Positions 54,477 to 62,949 of a stretch of DNA of 64,000 bases are shown here, piece by piece (position 1 is the first letter of the stretch; each line of letters opens with the position of its first letter). Made by a program: the position numbers and the translations under genes. The notes beneath the pieces were generated by a model that saw only the letters and a list, made by a program, of their open reading frames with translations, did not search any database and had not been told where the DNA came from. This DNA is from Sedimentibacter acidaminivorans (lineage in GTDB: Bacteria > Bacillota > Clostridia > Tissierellales > Sedimentibacteraceae): NCBI RefSeq assembly GCF_017873955.1, contig NZ_JAGGKS010000005.1:1-64000 (forward strand), read 5' to 3'.

Positions 54477-56555
54477 ATGAAGAAAAAAGTATTTAATTGG
54501 AAATCAATCATGATGTTGGTTATGATTGTCATGCTCATTAATATTGCTCCTAATGCTTATGCACAGAGCCCAATTAAGTTAATTATTGATGGAAAAGAAG
54601 TTAGTGATGGACCAGAAGCATTTATAAAAAATGACAGGACTTTAGTACCATTAAGGGTAATTGCTGAAGAGTTAGATGCAGAAGTAACTTGGGATAATAT
54701 TAGTAGAACAGTACATATTTCTAAGGAAGATTTGCATGTTGTACTATCTATAGATAGCAATTTAATTGAATATACAATTGATAATGAAACAATTTATAAT
54801 TTAAGCGATGTGGCACCATTAATAAAAGAAGATCGTACATTTGTACCTATTAGATTAGTGAGTAATGCTTTAGGTGTTGGGATTAATTGGGACAATATTA
54901 AAAGAACAGTTATAATTAATTCATCAGAAGTATCAGAAATAGAATCTTTTTTTGATGTTAAAATTTCATCTGTAAAATCCGGACAGGCTATAACAGGGAC
55001 TACAAGTTTGAATACGCAGTTAAAAGATATACCAAAAGGTGCTGCAAAAATTAAATATTTTCTACTTAATTCAGATACAAAAAAAGGTTTTGTAATTGCA
55101 ACGGGTAGTGATGTAACTTCAACTTATGAATGGAAACCTTCTATGGAGGATAACGGAAATAAAATTTTAGTTTCTGCGATTTATGATAGTAATGATAAAT
55201 TTTTAGCTGGAGATGCAATTCCTGTAAAAATTGGTATAGTTCCTGAAATAAAACTTACAGGATTAACTGAAGGAGAATTAGTTACTGCTGGTAGCGTGCC
55301 ACTTGGAGCCGACATAAACTTTTTAGCAGCATATGTAAAATATGAAATAATTAATCCAGATACAGATGCATATTACATTTCATCAGGTCTTGATCCACTA
55401 GGTGGATTTACTATGATTCCTGTTATGGAGGACAATGGTAACATGTCTTTAAGAGTAATAGCATATGATATGAGTGGAAAAGCATACTATGGAGATTATG
55501 TAAATGTTAAGGTTGATGTAAACAGGTATATAAACCTTGGTGGAATAACAGAGGGGCAGACAATCAACAGTTCTGTTACGTTGAGAACATCTAGAAACTT
55601 CAATGTTTCAGAAACTGAATATGTTTCAGTTGACAATATAGGCAATGAAACTGTATTGTATAAAGCTGGCTACGGTAACTATACTTGGTTTCCAGGTCCT
55701 GATATGGAGGGAAGCAAATTACTTTATGTAAAAGTAAAAGATACTTTAGGCAACTCTTATACAAGTAGCAAAGTAAAAGTTAATGTTGTAGGTTCTCCAA
55801 AAGTGTTGTTACAGAGTGTAGGACCCGGACAAGTTGTAACGGATACATTTAATCTAAATGTAAAAAGTAATGTAAAATTAGACAGTGTAAAATATATTTT
55901 AACTAATTTAAAAACGGGAGTTAGCAATACTTTGTCTGGACAAACATATACTCCTAGTGAGGGAGATGCAGGTTTGTGGAGTTTAAGAGCTGAAGCGGTA
56001 TATGGTGGACAGACACTAAAGACGGAATCAGTTAAATTTACGATTTATAAAAACAAATTATACACTGCTCTTCCAGTTGTAGCAAAAGATCAGTTTCTAG
56101 GCTTTTCATCAAAGTTGGCTATAGATAATCTTGAAAAAACTGGAATGTCAGCTGCACTACAGACAGCACAGGCAATTTTAGAAACAGGGTGGGGACAAAG
56201 TGTTCCAGTTGATAAGTATACTGGTCAATTCTCAAATAACTTATTTGGAATAAAAGGTAAGGGAACGGCAGGCTCAGTTACTTCAAATACTTGGGAAGAA
56301 TATAATGGAGTATCATTTAGAATTGATGATGATTTTAGAGCATATAACAATGTAAGCGAAAGTTGGGAGGACCACAATGCACTTCTTCTTACAAAAGAAA
56401 GATATGCACCATTCAGAGCAGTTATGTTTGACAGCACACAAGGTGCATGGGCGCTGAGAAGATGCGGATATGCAACTGATTCTCAATATTCAATAAAACT
56501 TATTGATATAATAAATAGATATAATTTAAAAGAACTTGATGAAGTAGGCGTATGA
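54477..56555 (+). CDS. Secreted glucosaminidase with copper amine oxidase-like stalk domains
   Basis: A 692-residue secreted protein. Signal peptide: KKK start, hydrophobic stretch, cleavage after NAYA (residue 29). Residues ~33-150 are two halves of a copper amine oxidase N-terminal-like (stalk) domain: IDGKEVSDGPEAFIKNDRTLVPLRVIAEEL-type repeats and EDRTFVPIRLVSNALG. Several beta-rich Ig-like modules follow (~155-535). The C-terminus is a glucosaminidase domain with the catalytic Glu (about residue 569) in AQAILETGWGQS and NNLFGIKGKG. It should cut peptidoglycan at the cell surface. ATG follows GAGGTG. Confidence 0.88.
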   Translation: MKKKVFNWKSIMMLVMIVMLINIAPNAYAQSPIKLIIDGKEVSDGPEAFIKNDRTLVPLRVIAEELDAEVTWDNISRTVHISKEDLHVVLSIDSNLIEYTIDNETIYNLSDVAPLIKEDRTFVPIRLVSNALGVGINWDNIKRTVIINSSEVSEIESFFDVKISSVKSGQAITGTTSLNTQLKDIPKGAAKIKYFLLNSDTKKGFVIATGSDVTSTYEWKPSMEDNGNKILVSAIYDSNDKFLAGDAIPVKIGIVPEIKLTGLTEGELVTAGSVPLGADINFLAAYVKYEIINPDTDAYYISSGLDPLGGFTMIPVMEDNGNMSLRVIAYDMSGKAYYGDYVNVKVDVNRYINLGGITEGQTINSSVTLRTSRNFNVSETEYVSVDNIGNETVLYKAGYGNYTWFPGPDMEGSKLLYVKVKDTLGNSYTSSKVKVNVVGSPKVLLQSVGPGQVVTDTFNLNVKSNVKLDSVKYILTNLKTGVSNTLSGQTYTPSEGDAGLWSLRAEAVYGGQTLKTESVKFTIYKNKLYTALPVVAKDQFLGFSSKLAIDNLEKTGMSAALQTAQAILETGWGQSVPVDKYTGQFSNNLFGIKGKGTAGSVTSNTWEEYNGVSFRIDDDFRAYNNVSESWEDHNALLLTKERYAPFRAVMFDSTQGAWALRRCGYATDSQYSIKLIDIINRYNLKELDEVGV

Positions 56556-56560
56556 TGGGA

Positions 56561-56594
56561 AATTACAGTTTATATATTTAACTGTCAATTTTTT
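56561..56594 (+). terminator. Weak terminator after the glucosaminidase gene
   Basis: Short arms ACAGTT (56565-56570) and AACTGT (56580-56585) followed by CAATTTTTT, immediately after the stop. Confidence 0.5.
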
Positions 56595-56663
56595 CACCTG
56601 CTTCACCCATGAAACGTGTTCCGTTGTATTTTATCATTTAATATTTGATTTAAAATAAAATTT

Positions 56664-56716
56664 TTTACAAAAAACATACAGTTGGCTTTTTTTAGCAACT
56701 GTATGTTTTTTGTAAA
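56664..56716. terminator. Large perfect hairpin upstream of the deformylase-like gene
   Basis: Twenty-one-base perfect arms (56664-56684 and 56696-56716), including ACATACAGTTG, with a T-rich 11-base loop and A/T-rich ends. It can act as a terminator on either strand; its length is unusual. A 12-base palindrome CTGATTAATCAG follows at 56721-56732. Confidence 0.6.
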
Positions 56717-56756
56717 TATACTGATTAATCAGATATGAATGAAATTTGAATTATAA

Positions 56757-56784
56757 TTGAAAGAAGTAAAATTTGGTGTATAAT
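56757..56784 (+). promoter_or_regulatory. Promoter of the deformylase-like gene
   Basis: TTGAAA (56757-56762), 16-base spacer, TATAAT (56779-56784), 70 bases before the start. Confidence 0.6.
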
Positions 56785-56854
56785 GTAAATTGTAGTACAA
56801 CAATTAACATTTGTAATGTTGGTTAAATTAGATAAGAAGGTTGGTGGCAAAATT

Positions 56855-57349
56855 ATGGCTGTAAGAGAAATCTTGTTGTTAGGAAATGAAAACTTATATA
56901 AACTCAGCGAAGAAACAAATAAACAAGATAAATGTAAGGCAAAGCAAGTAATTGATGATTTGCATGATACATTATTTGATTTTAGAAAAAAGAACGGGTT
57001 TGGAAGAGCAATAGCAGCCCCTCAAATTAATGAAGCTTATAGAATTATATATATGAACTATGATGACAAATCAATAGCTTTTATAAATCCGAGAATTGAA
57101 TTTACGAACGATAAACAGTTTGAAATTTGGGATGATTGTATGAGCTTTCCTGGCTTAGAGGTTAAGGTGAATCGTTACAAAAAATGCAAAGTATTTTACA
57201 AGGATTTGGATTGGAAAGATTGCGAAATGGAATTTGAAGGAGATTTATCTGAATTGATTCAACATGAATATGATCATATTCATGGTATATTGGCGGTTCA
57301 GAGAGCTCTTGATAACAAATCATTTAGAATGAAAAATATTAAGGAATAA
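56855..57349 (+). CDS. Peptide deformylase-like protein
   Basis: 164 residues from ATG 56855 (GGTGG eight bases upstream). The three deformylase motifs are present in altered form: GRAIAAPQI for GxGxAAPQ, WDDCMSFPG for EGCLS, and QHEYDHIHG for QHExDHLxG. The metal ligands C95, H137 and H141 and the catalytic E138 are intact, so it should bind metal and may remove formyl groups. Divergence of motif II, with DDCMS, suggests a second, specialised deformylase. It stands alone, not next to fmt as the housekeeping copy often does. Confidence 0.8.
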   Translation: MAVREILLLGNENLYKLSEETNKQDKCKAKQVIDDLHDTLFDFRKKNGFGRAIAAPQINEAYRIIYMNYDDKSIAFINPRIEFTNDKQFEIWDDCMSFPGLEVKVNRYKKCKVFYKDLDWKDCEMEFEGDLSELIQHEYDHIHGILAVQRALDNKSFRMKNIKE

Positions 57350-57398
57350 ACATATATAATTAAGGAGCACTATAATGATTCTTTATATTTATTTATGC

Positions 57399-57427
57399 TT
57401 GACAAGTAAATTTATTTGCATTATGAT
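57399..57427 (+). promoter_or_regulatory. Promoter of the DUF1836 gene
   Basis: TTGACA (57399-57404), 17-base spacer, TATGAT (57422-57427), about 50 bases before the start codon. Confidence 0.75.
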
Positions 57428-57453
57428 ATAAGTAGTTATGATAACTACTTATA
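57427..57453. promoter_or_regulatory. 27-base perfect palindrome at the start of the DUF1836 transcript
   Basis: Two perfect 13-base arms around G57440; the right half-site is ATAACTACTTATA. It begins at the last base of the -10 box and covers the expected transcription start, so it is a textbook repressor operator. The DUF1836 product, which has a MerR-like helix-turn-helix, is the likely ligand. Confidence 0.7.
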
Positions 57454-57477
57454 AATTTTGATAATAAAGGATAAGAT

Positions 57478-58053
57478 ATGGATGATAACTTAGAGCTTTA
57501 TGAATATAGTAAGAAAATGAGTGAAGCAAAGCTTATTAAATGGTGTTGTTTGCCAAAATCTCCGATATATTGTGACAACCTGTTACAAATTGTGAAAGAT
57601 GAATTGTCTTTTATGCAAATTGGAGATGAAAAGCTTATAACTAAGAGCATGGTTAATAATTATGTAAAATGGGGCATGATGCCAAAGCCGTTAAAGAAAA
57701 AGTATGAAAGATTGCACATTGCACATGTGATTGTTATTACGATACTCAAACAGATATTACCTATTTCAGAAATAAAGTATGGCATACAATTACAGATAGT
57801 TTTGCATGGAAAAGAGAGGGCTTATGATGCTTTTGCAGAAGCCCTAGAGGAATCTATGAGAAAAGTATTTGTTCCGATTTTACAAAAACAAAATACTTAT
57901 GTACTAGATGAAAGACGAGTTGATTATGACAAGCTAGCTATTTCTTCTATTACAACTTCGCTTTCGAACAAACTATTAACTGAAAAAATAGTAGAAACAA
58001 AAATTAAAAAATATAATAATCTAGCTAAAAGCCAAGAGGTAGATTATGAATAA
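57478..58053 (+). CDS. DUF1836 family protein, probable MerR-like regulator
   Basis: A 191-residue protein of the DUF1836 family. The recognisable part is LITKSMVNNYVKWGMMPKPLKKKYERLHIAHVIVITILK (about residues 58-96), a MerR-like helix-turn-helix where the wing reads VKWGMMPKP. Family function is not established; DNA binding is inferred. The N-terminal segment WCCLPKSPIYC holds three Cys. The perfect palindrome in its promoter suggests autoregulation. The ribosome-binding site AAAGGATAAGATATG is moderate. Confidence 0.8.
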   Translation: MDDNLELYEYSKKMSEAKLIKWCCLPKSPIYCDNLLQIVKDELSFMQIGDEKLITKSMVNNYVKWGMMPKPLKKKYERLHIAHVIVITILKQILPISEIKYGIQLQIVLHGKERAYDAFAEALEESMRKVFVPILQKQNTYVLDERRVDYDKLAISSITTSLSNKLLTEKIVETKIKKYNNLAKSQEVDYE

Positions 58054-58159
58054 ACAATAATTTTAATCGAATGGTATTCACCATAATAGAATATTTTGAA
58101 TTGAGTGATTGAGTAAAAGATTAGAGGCGATGAAATATATTATATGGAGGTAAAGTCTA

Positions 58160-58594
58160 ATGATAATAAGTGAATATCGTAATATTGATAAAAGATTAAA
58201 TATATTAATTAACTCAGTTGATAGAATGCTTAATTTAGAAGTTATCAATATTCATGATTTGGAATTTGTAAAACTAAGAAGAACAATTGTTGTTATATTA
58301 AAAAAAATATTTGATGATAGTAGTTTGGCTGAAAAGTATATATCTAAATTTAATCAAATAATGCATTATAATTATGAGCAAACAGAATTCAACTTTAACA
58401 AAGCAAAAGAATCATTAAAACAATTAGTATATGAAGCAATAGAAGAAGTTAGTAGAGTTTATTATAGGAACTTAAAGTTTATTTCCGAGTGCAGCTTGCC
58501 ATATCTTACATATTTAAAAGCACTAAAATTATATAGGGTATTTAGCGAAAAATTAGCAGTAAAAAGAAAAATTACTACAGAATTATTCAATTGA
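58160..58594 (+). CDS. Conserved-looking protein of unknown function
   Basis: A 144-residue, nearly all-helical protein (residues ~5-135) without signal peptide, rich in Lys, Glu, Tyr and Leu. I do not recognise a family. The ATG has an excellent site GGAGG with seven spacer bases and the frame ends just before a strong terminator, so it is very probably a real gene. It lies 106 bases after the DUF1836 gene and could share its transcript. Confidence 0.6.
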   Translation: MIISEYRNIDKRLNILINSVDRMLNLEVINIHDLEFVKLRRTIVVILKKIFDDSSLAEKYISKFNQIMHYNYEQTEFNFNKAKESLKQLVYEAIEEVSRVYYRNLKFISECSLPYLTYLKALKLYRVFSEKLAVKRKITTELFN

Positions 58595-58614
58595 TAACTA
58601 TACGTTTGAGTTTT

Positions 58615-58658
58615 AAAAAGAGTAAAGTATCTACTTATGCAGATGCTTTACTCTTTTT
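58615..58658. terminator. Terminator after the unknown-function gene
   Basis: Arms AAAAAGAGTAAAG (58615-58627) and CTTTACTCTTTTT (58646-58658), with further pairing inside the loop (TATCT/AGATG). Strong on both strands. Confidence 0.88.
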
Positions 58659-58680
58659 AATCTAGGGAATGTTATTTTGC

Positions 58681-59098
58681 TTGACAGATTAATAAAGAGT
58701 TTATAATCCATATAAAGTGCAAGAAAGAAAAATTACCTTTTTTTATAAAAATAAATTGAAAATTATTAATAATTAATGTAAAATAGAAGCGAGTATTATA
58801 CTTAATCATAAAAACATATATTCATGCAATTCAATAAGGCAGTTATCTTCGTAAACACTTCAGCTAAAATTTGATATAAAATTAACAAAATTTCAAAACT
58901 GATTTTTAAATTAATACAAAATTTATAATATGCAAATAATGCAAGTTAAAACAAACTTATAGTAATATTTAAGAATTTATAATTGAAATGCAATTCCATA
59001 TATTGTAAGCTTCATAATGAATAAAAGTGTGGACTAATATATCAGAAAATAGTAATATATAGTGGAGAAATAAATAGTTTTATATGAGGAGAAAACGA
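58681..59098 (+). promoter_or_regulatory. Promoter and long leader of the mrp operon
   Basis: TTGACA (58681-58686) and TATAAT (58702-58707) are both perfect but only 15 bases apart. About 390 bases of AT-rich leader follow before mrpE. I see no gene, no known riboswitch pattern and no terminator-like hairpin in it, though its length leaves room for leader control. Confidence 0.4.
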
Positions 59099-59587
59099 AT
59101 GAATTACAAAATGTTCGGATTATATGTTTTGTTTTGGCTTATTTTATCCCAAAACTTTAATTTCGAGAGAATTGTAGTAGGGACTGTAGTCTGTGCGATA
59201 ATTTTTGTATTCAATAAGGAACTTTTGAACAATCAAAGGAAGAATAGTAGTATATTCATTTCAATATCAAATGTAAAATATTACCTTTTGTATTTTGTAG
59301 TTTTAATTAAAGAAATATTCAAGTCTAACTTTCATGTTGCAAAAATTGTGTTGAGTCCAAAACTCAACATTTCACCTTCTATAGTAATCATAAATACTAA
59401 ATTAAAAAGCGAACTAAATAAAACTATTTTAGCAAATTCTATTACCCTTACTCCCGGAACATTAACTTTAGATATGTATGATGACAAACTAATTGTGCAT
59501 TGTTTGGATAAGGAAGCGGCAAATGGTTTAGAAAATAACAGCTTTGAAGGTATTCTTTTAAAGAAAGAGGAAATAAGTAATGACTAA
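59099..59587 (+). CDS. mrpE: Mrp-type Na+/H+ antiporter subunit E
   Basis: 162 residues from the second ATG (59099); AGGAG lies seven bases before it and inside the frame of the first ATG. N-terminal membrane helices (FGLYVLFWLILSQNF, VVGTVVCAIIFVFN), then the MnhE block IKEIFKSNFHVAKIVLSP and the cytoplasmic TITLTPGTLTLDM-like SITLTPGTLTLDMYDDKLIVHCLD. First gene of the antiporter operon, overlapping mrpF by 8 bases. Confidence 0.9.
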   Translation: MNYKMFGLYVLFWLILSQNFNFERIVVGTVVCAIIFVFNKELLNNQRKNSSIFISISNVKYYLLYFVVLIKEIFKSNFHVAKIVLSPKLNISPSIVIINTKLKSELNKTILANSITLTPGTLTLDMYDDKLIVHCLDKEAANGLENNSFEGILLKKEEISND

Positions 59588-59843
59588 GATTTTAGTTTTT
59601 GCAATAATATTTTTGTCTATTGTTATCATAGGGTCTATGTATAGAGCTATTAAGGGTCCAAGTGCCGCAGACAGGCTCATAGCAATTAACGTAATTGGTA
59701 CTAAAACTATAGTGTTAATACTTATGATATCATTAGTATTTAGGGAAAATTACTTTGTAGATGTTGCTTTAGTTTATGCGTTAATTAGCTTTGTAGCTTC
59801 GGTTGTTATTGCAAATTACATTGAAAAAATAGGGGGGAACTAA
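59580..59843 (+). CDS. mrpF: Mrp-type Na+/H+ antiporter subunit F
   Basis: An 87-residue membrane protein with three helices. The signature YRAIKGPSAADRLIAINVIGTK is typical of MrpF/MnhF, followed by FVDVALVYALISFVASVVIA. Start overlaps mrpE; its stop shares a base with the mrpG start (TAATG). Confidence 0.93.
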   Translation: MTKILVFAIIFLSIVIIGSMYRAIKGPSAADRLIAINVIGTKTIVLILMISLVFRENYFVDVALVYALISFVASVVIANYIEKIGGN

Positions 59844-60151
59844 TGATAATCAACTTAGTAGGTGGAATTTTTATATTAGGAGGATTGTTTTTCTTTTTAG
59901 TTGGAACTGTTGGAATTCTTAGATTTCCAGAAGTTTTATCAAGAATTCATGCTGCAGCTAAATGTGATACTCTCGGTGCGTTGCTTTGTTTAGTAGGACT
60001 TATAATTTTTAATGGGTGTAATATGACATCTTTGAAAATGATATTAGTACTCATATTTATTTGGGTAACAAATCCTACAGCTGCTCATTTAATTGGTAAA
60101 GTTGAATATATTAGAAGTAACTTACATAATAAAAAGGACGGAGTTAAATAG
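59843..60151 (+). CDS. mrpG: Mrp-type Na+/H+ antiporter subunit G
   Basis: A 102-residue membrane protein with three helices. GGLFFFLVGTVGILRFPEVL and RIHAAAKCDTLGALLCLVG are the standard MrpG/MnhG blocks, followed by TNPTAAHLIGKV. It directly abuts the next small gene. Confidence 0.93.
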   Translation: MIINLVGGIFILGGLFFFLVGTVGILRFPEVLSRIHAAAKCDTLGALLCLVGLIIFNGCNMTSLKMILVLIFIWVTNPTAAHLIGKVEYIRSNLHNKKDGVK

Positions 60152-60391
60152 ATGAAAGTTTTTAGTATTATAATGCTTATATTTTTAATATTTTCTTCTA
60201 TAGCTGTATCAACTATGAAGAGCAAACTTGGATCAATAATTGTTTTTGCAGTTTATAGTTTAATTATGGCAATACTGTGGGAGCAGTTAGAAGCACCTGA
60301 TTTAGCTATTACAGAAGCAGCAGTAGGTGCAGGAATTACGACCGTTTTATTAATTTTAACTTTAAGCAGAATAAGGAGTATTAAGAAATGA
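60152..60391 (+). CDS. MbhD-like subunit (DUF4040), equivalent to part of the MrpA C-terminus
   Basis: A 79-residue membrane protein with two to three helices and the family block LEAPDLAITEAAVGAGITT. In MrpA of Bacillus this segment is part of the large fused subunit; here it is a separate gene as in Mbh/Mrp complexes of archaea and many anaerobes. Overlaps the next gene by four bases (ATGA). Confidence 0.87.
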   Translation: MKVFSIIMLIFLIFSSIAVSTMKSKLGSIIVFAVYSLIMAILWEQLEAPDLAITEAAVGAGITTVLLILTLSRIRSIKK

Positions 60392-60663
60392 GAAAAATAA
60401 TTGCTGTTTTTATAACTTTAGGAATAACCATTATTTTACTTATTGGCTCTGAAAATTTACCGCAATTTGGTACAGAAAACACACCTGCTAATAATGATTT
60501 AACTAAATATTATATAGAAAATTCTATAAAAGACACTGGTGCTACAAATATAGTCACAGGGGTTATATTAGACTATAGGGCTTTTGATACGTTTATAGAA
60601 TCAAGTGTTTTGTTTACCGCTGCAATAGTTGTTATGATATTGCTAAAAAAAGAAAAATCTTAG
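60388..60663 (+). CDS. MbhE-like subunit, equivalent to the MrpA extreme C-terminus
   Basis: A 91-residue protein with an N-terminal and a C-terminal helix. The block TNIVTGVILDYRAFDTFIES matches the MbhE/MrpA C-terminal motif (VTaIlvDYRgFDT). It completes, with the preceding gene, the split tail of MrpA. Followed after 17 bases by mrpB. Confidence 0.82.
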   Translation: MRKIIAVFITLGITIILLIGSENLPQFGTENTPANNDLTKYYIENSIKDTGATNIVTGVILDYRAFDTFIESSVLFTAAIVVMILLKKEKS

Positions 60664-60680
60664 TGATTTGAGAGGTTTAT

Positions 60681-61100
60681 ATGAAGGACAAGATATTGAA
60701 TACTGTTGGTAAAAATTTAATCCCCTTTATACAAATTTTTGGATTATATGTTATTTTTCATGGGCATTTAAGTCCGGGTGGAGGGTTTGCTGGAGGAACT
60801 ATAATTGGAGTAAGCTTTATACTTTATAGAATTATATTTGGAAAAGAATTTGTTCAAAATAAGTTAAGGTTTTCTTTATTGATTAGGTTTTTAACAATTG
60901 GAGTTTTTATATATGGTGTAATGAAAGGATATATTTTTATATCTGGAGGTAGTGATTTGCATTGGGCTACGCCACCTTTAGGAATTCCTGGAAGTATTAT
61001 AAGTGGAGGTTTTTTACTTCCTCTTAATATTATAGTTGGTACTGTAGTTTCTGTAACAATGTACTTTTTTTATTGTTTGTTTGAAGAAGGAGAAATTTAA
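60681..61100 (+). CDS. mrpB: Mrp-type Na+/H+ antiporter subunit B
   Basis: A 139-residue membrane protein with four helices. FGLYVIFHGHLSPGGGFAGGTIIG is the hallmark of MrpB/MnhB (residues ~20-43). The segment ATPPLGIPGSIISGGFLLPLN follows. Near the end its mRNA supplies the site GAAGGAG for mrpC. Confidence 0.93.
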   Translation: MKDKILNTVGKNLIPFIQIFGLYVIFHGHLSPGGGFAGGTIIGVSFILYRIIFGKEFVQNKLRFSLLIRFLTIGVFIYGVMKGYIFISGGSDLHWATPPLGIPGSIISGGFLLPLNIIVGTVVSVTMYFFYCLFEEGEI

Positions 61101-61101
61101 A

Positions 61102-61464
61102 ATGGAAAGGCTGCTAACTAATTATTATGAAACATCTTCTATTATTTTATTTGGAATAGGGTTTGCAACACTTTTATTGCATAGTAATTTAATAAAGAAA
61201 ATTATAGGAATGAATATAATGGACACATCTGTAATTTTATTTTTAATCGCGAAAGGCTATATACACGGAAAAGCTTCACCTATAGTGGTTGGAGAATTTA
61301 AGGGAGTTTCAGAATATGTTAATCCGATTCCTACATCTCTTATGCTTACAGGTATAGTTGTAGCTGTTAGTACTACAGCTTTTGCGTTAGCACTTACTAT
61401 AAAAATGTATGAGAAATATGGAACAATTGAATTAGATGAGATATTAGAAAAGGGGGATGAATAA
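61102..61464 (+). CDS. mrpC: Mrp-type Na+/H+ antiporter subunit C
   Basis: 120 residues from ATG 61102, behind GAAGGAG. NuoK-like: three helices with LIKKIIGMNIMDTSVILF and NPIPTSLMLTGIVVAVSTTAFALALTIK. A longer frame starting upstream in mrpB is not needed. Forms the membrane core with MrpD and MrpA-like subunits. Confidence 0.91.
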   Translation: MERLLTNYYETSSIILFGIGFATLLLHSNLIKKIIGMNIMDTSVILFLIAKGYIHGKASPIVVGEFKGVSEYVNPIPTSLMLTGIVVAVSTTAFALALTIKMYEKYGTIELDEILEKGDE

Positions 61465-61466
61465 TA

Positions 61467-62939
61467 TTGACAATAATTAAAAGCTTTCCTTTAATAGGTG
61501 TATTAATATTATTTTTAATAGCTTTTATTATGCCACTAATAAAAAAGAACAGTGTAGTTAAATTTTTAAGCATTGCTTCGTTTTCAACATGTCTAGTGTT
61601 GTTTGTAGTTTCTCTTAATTATGTAATACACAACGGAAGTTACTTTTATAAAATAGGACATTTTGTTGCTCCTTATGGCATTGAGTTTAGCATAGGAATT
61701 ATTGAGTGTATTATGGCTGTTTTATTTGCATTTATATCTCTTATAATATCTTGGTACTCATGCTATAGTATTGAGCATGATGTAAATGAAAGTAAAGTTC
61801 CTTTATATTATCTTTTAATAAATATTCTTGTTGGATCTCTGTTAGGTATTATATTTTCTAATGATATGTTTAATGTATATGTATTTATTGAAATTAGTAA
61901 TTTAGCATCATGCGGAATAGTAGTAGTTAAGGATAAAAAAGAAAATATAAGGGCAGGTATTAAGTATCTTATTTTAAGTTGCTTGGGCTCTGGATTAGTA
62001 CTTATGGGAATTGCCTTTTTATATTCAATGACAGGTCATCTAAATATGACATTTATTCATGAAAATTTAATAAATAGTTATATGAATTATCCACAAGCAA
62101 TAATTATAACATTAGGGTTATTTACTGTAGGAATAGGAGTTAAAAGTGCTTTGTTTCCACTTCATACGTGGCTACCTGATGCACATTCAAATGCTCCAAC
62201 TTCATCCAGTGCAATGTTGTCATCCCTAGTTTTAAAGGCATATATAATATTTTTGATTAAGGTTTTATATAGAGTAATGGGTAACGAAATTATTTCTGAA
62301 ACACCTATACTTTTTGTATTGTTAGCACTTGGAAGTTTAGGTATGATTATGGGTTCTGTATTAGCTATATTTCAGAAGAATTTAAAGAGAATTATTGCTT
62401 ATTCAAGTGTAGCACAAATTGGATATATTTATTTTGCAATAGGTTTAGGAACTGAATTAGGATTTGTAATTGCCATTTACCATATTATAGGTCATGCAAT
62501 AACAAAGTCAGCACTTTTCCTATGTTCAGGTTCTATTATAGAGAAAACTGGTATAAAAGAAATTGCAAATCTAAAAGGTGTTGGTAAAGAAATGCCTTAT
62601 ACTTTATCGCTTTTTTTAATATCCTCATTATCACTGGTTGGAATTCCATTATTACCTGGGTTTGTAAGCAAGTGGTACTTGGCAATTGAAAGTATAGGAG
62701 TAAATAAGTTATATCTTATTGTAATAATACTTGTAAGTAGTCTTTTGAATGCAGTATATTATTTACCTATTTCTATACATGGTTTTTTTAATGAAGAACA
62801 ATCAAGTAGTAAATTATATAAAAGTAAAGAAAAATCTGTAAAGGAGTTAATGCCTATTACAATACTTGTTATAGCAATGTTATATGTTGGGGTTAATTCT
62901 GAAGGGATAATTAATTTGATTAAGACAACATTTGTATAG
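61467..62939 (+). CDS. mrpD: Mrp-type Na+/H+ antiporter subunit D
   Basis: A 490-residue NuoN/MrpD-type ion channel with about 14 helices. Key charged residues appear in FNVYVFIEISNLASC (Glu), KSALFPLHTWLPDAHSNAPT (Lys) and RIIAYSSVAQIGYI. The start is TTG after a GGGGGATG stretch. It shows homology to complex I antiporter subunits. Another subunit of the same superfamily follows after 10 bases. Confidence 0.92.
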   Translation: MTIIKSFPLIGVLILFLIAFIMPLIKKNSVVKFLSIASFSTCLVLFVVSLNYVIHNGSYFYKIGHFVAPYGIEFSIGIIECIMAVLFAFISLIISWYSCYSIEHDVNESKVPLYYLLINILVGSLLGIIFSNDMFNVYVFIEISNLASCGIVVVKDKKENIRAGIKYLILSCLGSGLVLMGIAFLYSMTGHLNMTFIHENLINSYMNYPQAIIITLGLFTVGIGVKSALFPLHTWLPDAHSNAPTSSSAMLSSLVLKAYIIFLIKVLYRVMGNEIISETPILFVLLALGSLGMIMGSVLAIFQKNLKRIIAYSSVAQIGYIYFAIGLGTELGFVIAIYHIIGHAITKSALFLCSGSIIEKTGIKEIANLKGVGKEMPYTLSLFLISSLSLVGIPLLPGFVSKWYLAIESIGVNKLYLIVIILVSSLLNAVYYLPISIHGFFNEEQSSSKLYKSKEKSVKELMPITILVIAMLYVGVNSEGIINLIKTTFV

Positions 62940-62949
62940 GAGGAAGACC

